From Neodiprion pinetum (Eukaryota > Arthropoda > Insecta > Hymenoptera > Diprionidae): 64,000 bases of DNA. The notes under the pieces are model-generated. The model was not told the origin of the DNA. It ran no database searches and worked only from the letters and a program-made list of their open reading frames with translations. Position 1 is the first letter of the stretch. Each line of letters starts with the position of its first letter. A program made the translations under genes and the position numbers. Positions 58,976-64,000 of the stretch are shown here, one piece after another. Location: NCBI RefSeq assembly GCF_021155775.2, contig NC_060237.1, positions 16,018,970-16,082,969 of the forward strand, written 5' to 3'.

Positions 58976-59112
58976 GGTATAAACTATTCCAAAGCCATCA
59001 TGTTCAGGAGGTCGTTGAAATTCATGATGAAGCTAGTGGAGAACGAATCGTCCGTGGGAAAGTAATACCACGGACGAAAGTACATAATCCGCCGTACGAA
59101 GTGAAATCAGAG
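58976..59112 (+). other. Exon-like segment of transposon-associated protein
   Basis: Between a TTTCTAG acceptor and a GTATGT donor lies an open frame with YKLFQSHHVQEVVEIHDEA and GERIVRGKVIPRTKV. It resembles the segment before SWIM zinc fingers in insect transposon-linked proteins. Its neighbouring exon could start at 59176 (ELCVYTC). Weak support only. Confidence 0.25.
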
Positions 59113-59229
59113 GTATGTATTAATTATGAGATGAATGAATAGTTCAATAATAATGTAAAAAAATATATTTTCAGGAACTTTGCGTCTATACGTGCAAAAC
59201 AGAAATGGAAAATAGAGATGTATCTCCTT

Positions 59230-60239
59230 ATCAAAAAAATATAAATAATAAAGGAATAATTATATTGGTCATTGAAATTAGATTTAGAGAACTACATTTT
59301 TTATTTCGGTTTAAAGCAACATTAACAAATGACAGATTTTCTTTCATTATTAAGAATGGGTATAGAATGTGAAACTAATAATATATTATTGGTGGAGAGT
59401 ATTTCATCTTTAAGGATAAGCATGAAATTTTGAACTAATAATATTTATAGATAAAAAACAATGAAATGAAAGATAACTTGCACGTGATTCTCTAAAAATG
59501 TTGATGCGAGATTTTAAATTAAACATGATTAAAATTTAGCATATTTATTTCGATTTTTATTTATGCTGGTTTTACTGCGTATACATTACTTAACAACATC
59601 TCACATCGTTAACGCAGTAATGAATGTTGAGTACTGTATGTTTTGATTTGTAGCTTCTGTTTGTGTATGTATGTTTGTGTACATTTTTGTGTGTAATTTC
59701 TCGATCCTTATGTTCTCTCCGAGTGTTCTTATTCGGCTGTCACGGCCTGTTATTTATTGTCCGGTCAATTTCGACATCCAAGGTCACAAAAATTCACACT
59801 CGGCTGAAAATTGGTAGGATTATTCAAAACACTATTATAAATGAAATGCTGAAAGTTCTTATCGATCTAACAACTGGAAAAAAATTTACTCGGGGTCAAA
59901 GGTTACAAAAACGGGTTTTTCGCGATTTTCAGCAAAACGGTAAGTTTTATCATAAAATTAGCCCAGACAAAAATTGTAGATCTGATAATTATCTATAAAA
60001 AATGTTAAAATACTTGTTTCCTAAGAGCCACCGTTTTAGAGATATGACGATTCAAAAAGTTGAAAGAGTTGTGATCGTCATTATATGCGCGGTTTTTTTA
60101 ATGTGGTTTCCCCGGTAGGCCTATTCCACTGATCTGTTGTGATTCTGTTCAATTTGAAACTATTAAATAATCAAAGATATTGGCATGGGTTGAAAATGAT
60201 AAAAGGGGTGTGAATAAAAAAAAAAAAAAACAGGGAAAT
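59230..60239. other. AT-rich stretch without recognised gene
   Basis: Contains (TG)n-like text near 59660-59695. An open frame 59663-59998 (+) has no recognisable domain. No further structure seen. Confidence 0.45.
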
Positions 60240-60830
60240 TTATCTATCGGAATCATAATTATCTGAAACTTCTGCAACCTCTTCTCCTTGTTTATCTTCT
60301 TCATCCTGGATGCAAGTAAATTGCCTCAATAATGACACATCGCATGTCTCTTCGTTAGCATCAAATGAAACTTCAATTGTTGGTGATTCAACATCGGAGC
60401 ATGACCGGCCTTGACAATTTGTACATGCTACAGAACAAAACAGTCCAACTTTTTTGCAACCACATTTAGCCCTACATCCCTTTTCATAGTGGCAAAAAAT
60501 TTTGTTCAGCAGTTTTTCTGACGCAGGTGGGAGTAAAGTTTGAACTGGCTCTAATGAATTGTCGACCAACTTCTAACCCCAGTCTTTTGGGTCTAGCTGA
60601 TAACCAAGCCACGCTTGAACTTGGTAGTATACCCGAAAAAGATTTTGATAAGCAGCCGCTGAGGTTGGAGGAAGACAAGCTAACTGCACTTGTTTTTTAT
60701 TTCGAATATTTTTAACGAAACATGCATATCGGAACCTATCTAAGCATGTAATTTTTTTAGGAGCTTCATACATACAGAGAAGAAAGCGAATTCCGTTGGT
60801 GATAACTTCTTGTGGCGTTGAATTACTCTA
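60240..60830 (-). pseudogene. CXC-domain transposon-associated protein, C-terminal part with nonsense codon
   Basis: The minus-strand frame from about 60830 reads GIRFLLCMYEAPKKI, LDRFRYACFV, LPPTSAAAYQNLFRVYYQVQ and DPKDWG, then TAG at 60570-60572. It continues in the same frame with SLEPVQTLLPPASEKLLNKI and a Tesmin/CXC-like cysteine block (CHYEKGCRAKCGCKKVGLFCS..CTNCQG), ending acidic (DNYDSDR). This is the C-terminal part of a widespread uncharacterised insect protein family linked to transposons, where a Trp normally stands at the TAG. The upstream part is missing, so it is a fragment. Confidence 0.6.
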
Positions 60831-60924
60831 ATAATTACAAAATGTTTCAGAAGACAATTCCAATTGGAACAGAGACTATGTTGGTAAGAATAGTTGCTGT
60901 TATTTTAACTTAATTATATAATAT

Positions 60925-61202
60925 TGTTACAAAGGGTGAAATCACCCGTTTTGCCCCCTCTTTAATGATCTAGTAGTCAGCATAGATAAAAGACGTTTAT
61001 AAACCTCTTATGTCTTTAAAAAGAATAAGGTTGCTGCGTCAACCGATATTATTGTAAAAACAGTCTTGTTTCAGACTTTAAACAAGAAACACGTTTTACG
61101 CATTAAAAGCATTTATCACGATATTTTTGTTCACGCCTTTGATTTGATAATAACTAAACTCGCGGATCCATATTTTATTAACGTAACGCCTAAATCGTTA
61201 CA
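60925..61202 (+). repeat. 5' LTR of Ty3/gypsy element 2
   Basis: 278 bases, TGTTACAAAGGG..AAATCGTTACA, clearly the same family as the LTRs of element 1 but more diverged in its last 100 bases. The primer binding site TGGTGTCAGAAGCGGGATC follows at 61205. Confidence 0.93.
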
Positions 61203-61268
61203 ATTGGTGTCAGAAGCGGGATCTTGAGTTCTTATTAATCGAGTCAATTCAGTGTGCGAACTTCAATT

Positions 61269-62885
61269 ATGAGTAGCAGTCGTTTGACGCGCTCACGTCG
61301 AAGAGAAAGTAGCGGAGAAGAACCTTTCGTTATGGAGAATCCGCGGGTCCCTGAAACGATTCCATCACCTTCAGTGGACCCTCTTCCAATTCCTTCGACA
61401 ATCTCTCAAATTGATCTGCTGAAGATCATGTCTCAACAGCAAGAGGCTGCTGAGCGCCAACAACAGCAACTTCTTCAGCTGCTTCTTGATCAACAAGAAC
61501 AGCGAAGAAAAGAACAAGAACAACGAGAAAGGGAAATTGCCTCTCAGTTGGAGCAGCGCAGGCTTGATAGAGAAGCACAAGAACGATCCGAAACCAGTCT
61601 GCACGAACTGTTTCGGATGACTGGAGAGGCTCGAGAGCGTTCAGAAAACAATCTTCAAGACCTTCTTCGGACGACTGTGGCAGCTCTTCAGTCCGTTCAT
61701 CAAATGAGTGGCACTGGAGGACCAGCTGTTACACCGCAGGGTTCTAGAGTCGCTACTCCTGTTCCCTCTCCTGTTCCCTCGCCTGTTCCTGTTCCCGTTG
61801 TACAAGAAATCCGACATCCAGGACAAATCCAGGATGTTCGAGATTCAAGGTCTGTGCCTTTTACTAGGGGAGTAGTTGAATCCCCAGTTTGTAGAAATAG
61901 AGTAAACAATGAGGTTGATTTTTCCGAGCGTCTGTCTCAGGTTCAGCCTCAATACTCTAATTTGAGTCAATTAAATAATTCGAGACTTCCTGGGGTTACT
62001 TCTCAGATTAATGAGAAATCCTTTTGTCCTTTGAAACCGCCAATTTTTGATGGAAAGATTCCATGGGCGGAGTATGAACGTCAATTTAATACAATTGCTA
62101 GACATAATCAGTGGGACTCCGCCATAAGGGCCCACAGCCTTGCTTCTTGTCTTCGGACGCCGGCTCTGAATGTTTTAACGGCATTGTCTGAAGAAGAAAT
62201 TTCTGATTACGAAAAACTTAGTTCTGCACTAAAGTTAAGATACGGAAATGACCACTTGACGAAACTGTATACGGCACAATTACAGACAAGAAGACAGGGA
62301 CGAGACGAAGACCTCGCGTCTCTTAGTCAAGATATCGAACGGCTTTCTCGTATAGCTTTGCCAGATCACGAGCCGTCTCGTAATTTATTAGCAACACAAG
62401 CTTTCTTGAATGCAATCAATGATCCAGAGATTAAAATGGCCGTTGGAACGTCGGGCCTCACTTCTCTGCGGGAGGCAACGGCCAAAGCCCTCGAGGTGGA
62501 GGCAATGAGGAAACAGTATTTTGGGCTGAACAAGCTTCGTCGGATTGAGGTGCCCGAAAACACCTCAGAAAGGCGAAGTTTTGAACACTCGGAGGAGTCA
62601 AAACCTCAAAATTATAGAAATAAAAATAATGACAAGTATAATAATCGTGTAAATCGTGGTTCTCTTCAGAACCAGAGTAACAAACACGAAATTAGAGGCG
62701 CAGTTATGACAGATCAAAATGTAGTAACGTGTTTATTTTGTCATAAAATAGGACATGATGCTAATCATTGCTTTTTACTTAAAAAGAATAGTAGAGAAAT
62801 GATACAAAACTCGCATTCAGATTCCTATAATTGGCGAAGAAGAGATAAAGAGGTTGGGGAAGAAAATCCTCAATCCTCAAACTAA
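61269..62885 (+). CDS. Gag polyprotein of element 2 (intact)
   Basis: 538 residues from ATG 61269 (MSSSRLTRSRRRE); an upstream in-frame GTG is not needed. A long Gln/Glu/Arg coiled coil (about 55-140) and a proline-rich VPSPVPSPVPVPVV linker come first. The Gag body starts at FDGKIPWAEYERQF and includes LRYGNDHLTKLYTAQ and SRNLLATQAFLNAI. A nucleocapsid knuckle CLFCHKIGHDANHC (about 488-501) shows all zinc ligands. It forms the particle and packages RNA. With gag intact and pol gone, this copy could supply Gag in trans or be mobilised by a complete relative. Confidence 0.9.
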   Translation: MSSSRLTRSRRRESSGEEPFVMENPRVPETIPSPSVDPLPIPSTISQIDLLKIMSQQQEAAERQQQQLLQLLLDQQEQRRKEQEQREREIASQLEQRRLDREAQERSETSLHELFRMTGEARERSENNLQDLLRTTVAALQSVHQMSGTGGPAVTPQGSRVATPVPSPVPSPVPVPVVQEIRHPGQIQDVRDSRSVPFTRGVVESPVCRNRVNNEVDFSERLSQVQPQYSNLSQLNNSRLPGVTSQINEKSFCPLKPPIFDGKIPWAEYERQFNTIARHNQWDSAIRAHSLASCLRTPALNVLTALSEEEISDYEKLSSALKLRYGNDHLTKLYTAQLQTRRQGRDEDLASLSQDIERLSRIALPDHEPSRNLLATQAFLNAINDPEIKMAVGTSGLTSLREATAKALEVEAMRKQYFGLNKLRRIEVPENTSERRSFEHSEESKPQNYRNKNNDKYNNRVNRGSLQNQSNKHEIRGAVMTDQNVVTCLFCHKIGHDANHCFLLKKNSREMIQNSHSDSYNWRRRDKEVGEENPQSSN

Positions 62886-63024
62886 CTCTTCTTCTGAGGC
62901 TGGTTTGAGGAACTAGTTTCAGACGTTTTTATATAAAATTATCATTGGAGTTAACCTCTTTCTTTGAATTATTTTGGTTATGCGTGACAGGCATTCCCAA
63001 CCTATTTTATTGCCTGTCAGGGAA

Positions 63025-63320
63025 ATGAAGCTCATCGAAGGTTAGGTAATTTTCGCGACTTCAAATTTCATTTATTGACGAAAAATTTTGATCTTCTCAT
63101 TCGCTCGTCTGAGCTTAGAGTAGATTTGATTGTTCATTTGCGAGTTTCCCCAGAAACTTCTTCCGTTCTCGTGAGGAGGAATCGAGCATTTCTTTAGAGC
63201 TACTCAGAACTATTCATGCGGTTCATGAGGATTGGCTAGTAAATCAAACCTTTTCTTCTTTATCAGCTGCCGTTTAGGTTATAATTGTAGAAACTACAGC
63301 CGACCAAGTTTTTCTGAAAC
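63025..63320 (+). pseudogene. Kinase remnant in retrotransposon 2
   Basis: Matches 55438-55744 of element 1: AHRRLGNF-like start, LIRSSELRVDLIVHLRVSPETS, then a deletion of about 15 bases at the lid, IHAVHEDWLVNQ and a TAG where element 1 has an open codon (near 63275). The P-loop half and the C-terminal end are missing. Shows that the kinase was already part of this retrotransposon family when the two copies arose. Confidence 0.85.
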
Positions 63321-64000
63321 CTTTTTCTTCAGAATCGAGTTTTGTGTCGGATAGGCTTTGGTTTATTAATGTGAAAAGAGCCACGATTATTTTTCGAGGT
63401 CGATGAGCGATTGCTTGATTTTTACATTTTATTAACCTTAAGTGTCAGTTTTTGTGAGTACTTTTTCAGGTTACTTGACACAGCCTTTTCCCATCCAATC
63501 TTTTCCCGATTCCTGAAGATGACTGGTGTTCTTATTTTGAAGAAGGACGCAGAAATGATTCAGATAAGATCGTTTCTTTTCTTTTGAATACATATTTGAT
63601 TTATTTTATTCGAGTATTCTCCCAAATTCACTTAGTGAATTTGATTAGTTATGCCATCACTCACATTTGTCCTTCCAAAACTCTAGGGTGTGCTGTTTCT
63701 AAAGAAGACTAGGATCAGTCACCCATCCATTTTCCTGTTTCCTGTGTGAATTTTCAAAAAGGAATCTGCCTTTATCCTGTTTGGTCCCGGAATTGTCGCT
63801 TCCCGCTTCGATGTTTTTATCTGAACCTGTTTCGGAGGGATCCTTCATGAAGAAGATTGAATTTCTTCCCGACATCAATCTGGGCCGTTGCGGATAACTT
63901 TGAATTCATGAAGCCACATAACACTCATTAACACTAACCTTTATAAAACATGGCACATAAATTTTTGAGATTATTTAACGCTCAACTATCTGCTCAAGGT

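Larger units (their letters stand above)
60925..64000 (+). mobile_element. Ty3/gypsy retrotransposon 2, pol-deleted, runs off window
   Basis: LTR, primer binding site and an intact gag, then about 100 bases of transition, and from about 63025 sequence matching element 1 from 55440 onward (kinase remnant and 3' untranslated region). The whole protease-to-integrase region is missing, and so is the part matching 55745-56480 of element 1, which holds the antisense gene. The 3' LTR would lie beyond 64000. Non-autonomous internal-deletion derivative. Confidence 0.9.

Overview
This window reads as nuclear DNA of an insect. It is AT-rich, has short introns with GT..AG borders, and has TATA boxes set about 30 bases from arthropod TCAKT-type initiators. 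It carries typical arthropod transposon families (Polinton/Maverick, Ty3/gypsy, Tc1/mariner-like, THAP, DUF4806 and CXC proteins). A hymenopteran or similar insect is plausible, but nothing here fixes the order. Only one ordinary-looking gene is present, in two copies. Almost everything else is mobile DNA.

Layout. 1-4109: no gene recognised. 4110-15070: a giant, nearly perfect inverted duplication (two 4475-bp arms around a 2011-bp spacer). Each arm holds the same three-exon gene, about 480 aa, with promoter, so two divergent copies exist. 15.9-17.2 kb: broken Myb/SANT-like gene (minus). About 17.9-29.6 kb: minus-strand remains of a large DNA-transposon-like locus, with a decayed multi-exon transposase-like gene (19.2-23.1 kb), an LTR-like insertion, tandem repeats rich in TCACTAAT-type motifs, and a multi-exon DUF4806 gene (26.6-29.5 kb).

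30609-39854: a complete 9246-bp Polinton/Maverick-type element with AG..CT termini and a 6-bp target duplication (AAAATT). Its terminal inverted repeats are unusually long (2.8 kb) and include the promoter and first half of the DNA polymerase gene. One intact protein-primed family B DNA polymerase remains (1252 aa from its TATA-supported start). Integrase, ATPase, protease and capsid genes are not seen. 39933-47.88 kb: three overlapping GC-rich foldback units centred near 41.82, 44.83 and 47.88 kb. 47.95-48.72 kb: a spliced double-THAP gene with a nonsense codon.

49733-57633: a full-length but inactivated Ty3/gypsy retrotransposon with 97%-like LTRs. Beyond gag and pol it carries two non-standard cargo genes. 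The first is a TK2/dNK-like deoxynucleoside kinase downstream of, and in frame with, integrase. The second is a spliced cysteine-rich gene on the opposite strand with its own TATA box, initiator, intron and polyadenylation signal. 57.65-60.8 kb: fragments of a mariner-like transposase and a CXC-domain transposon protein. 60925-end: a second retrotransposon of the same family with intact gag, pol deleted, and a truncated remnant of the same kinase, showing the kinase belonged to the family before these two copies separated. The window ends inside this copy.

The most unusual content is the kinase-carrying retrotransposon with its antisense gene, followed by the short Polinton with gene-containing terminal repeats.
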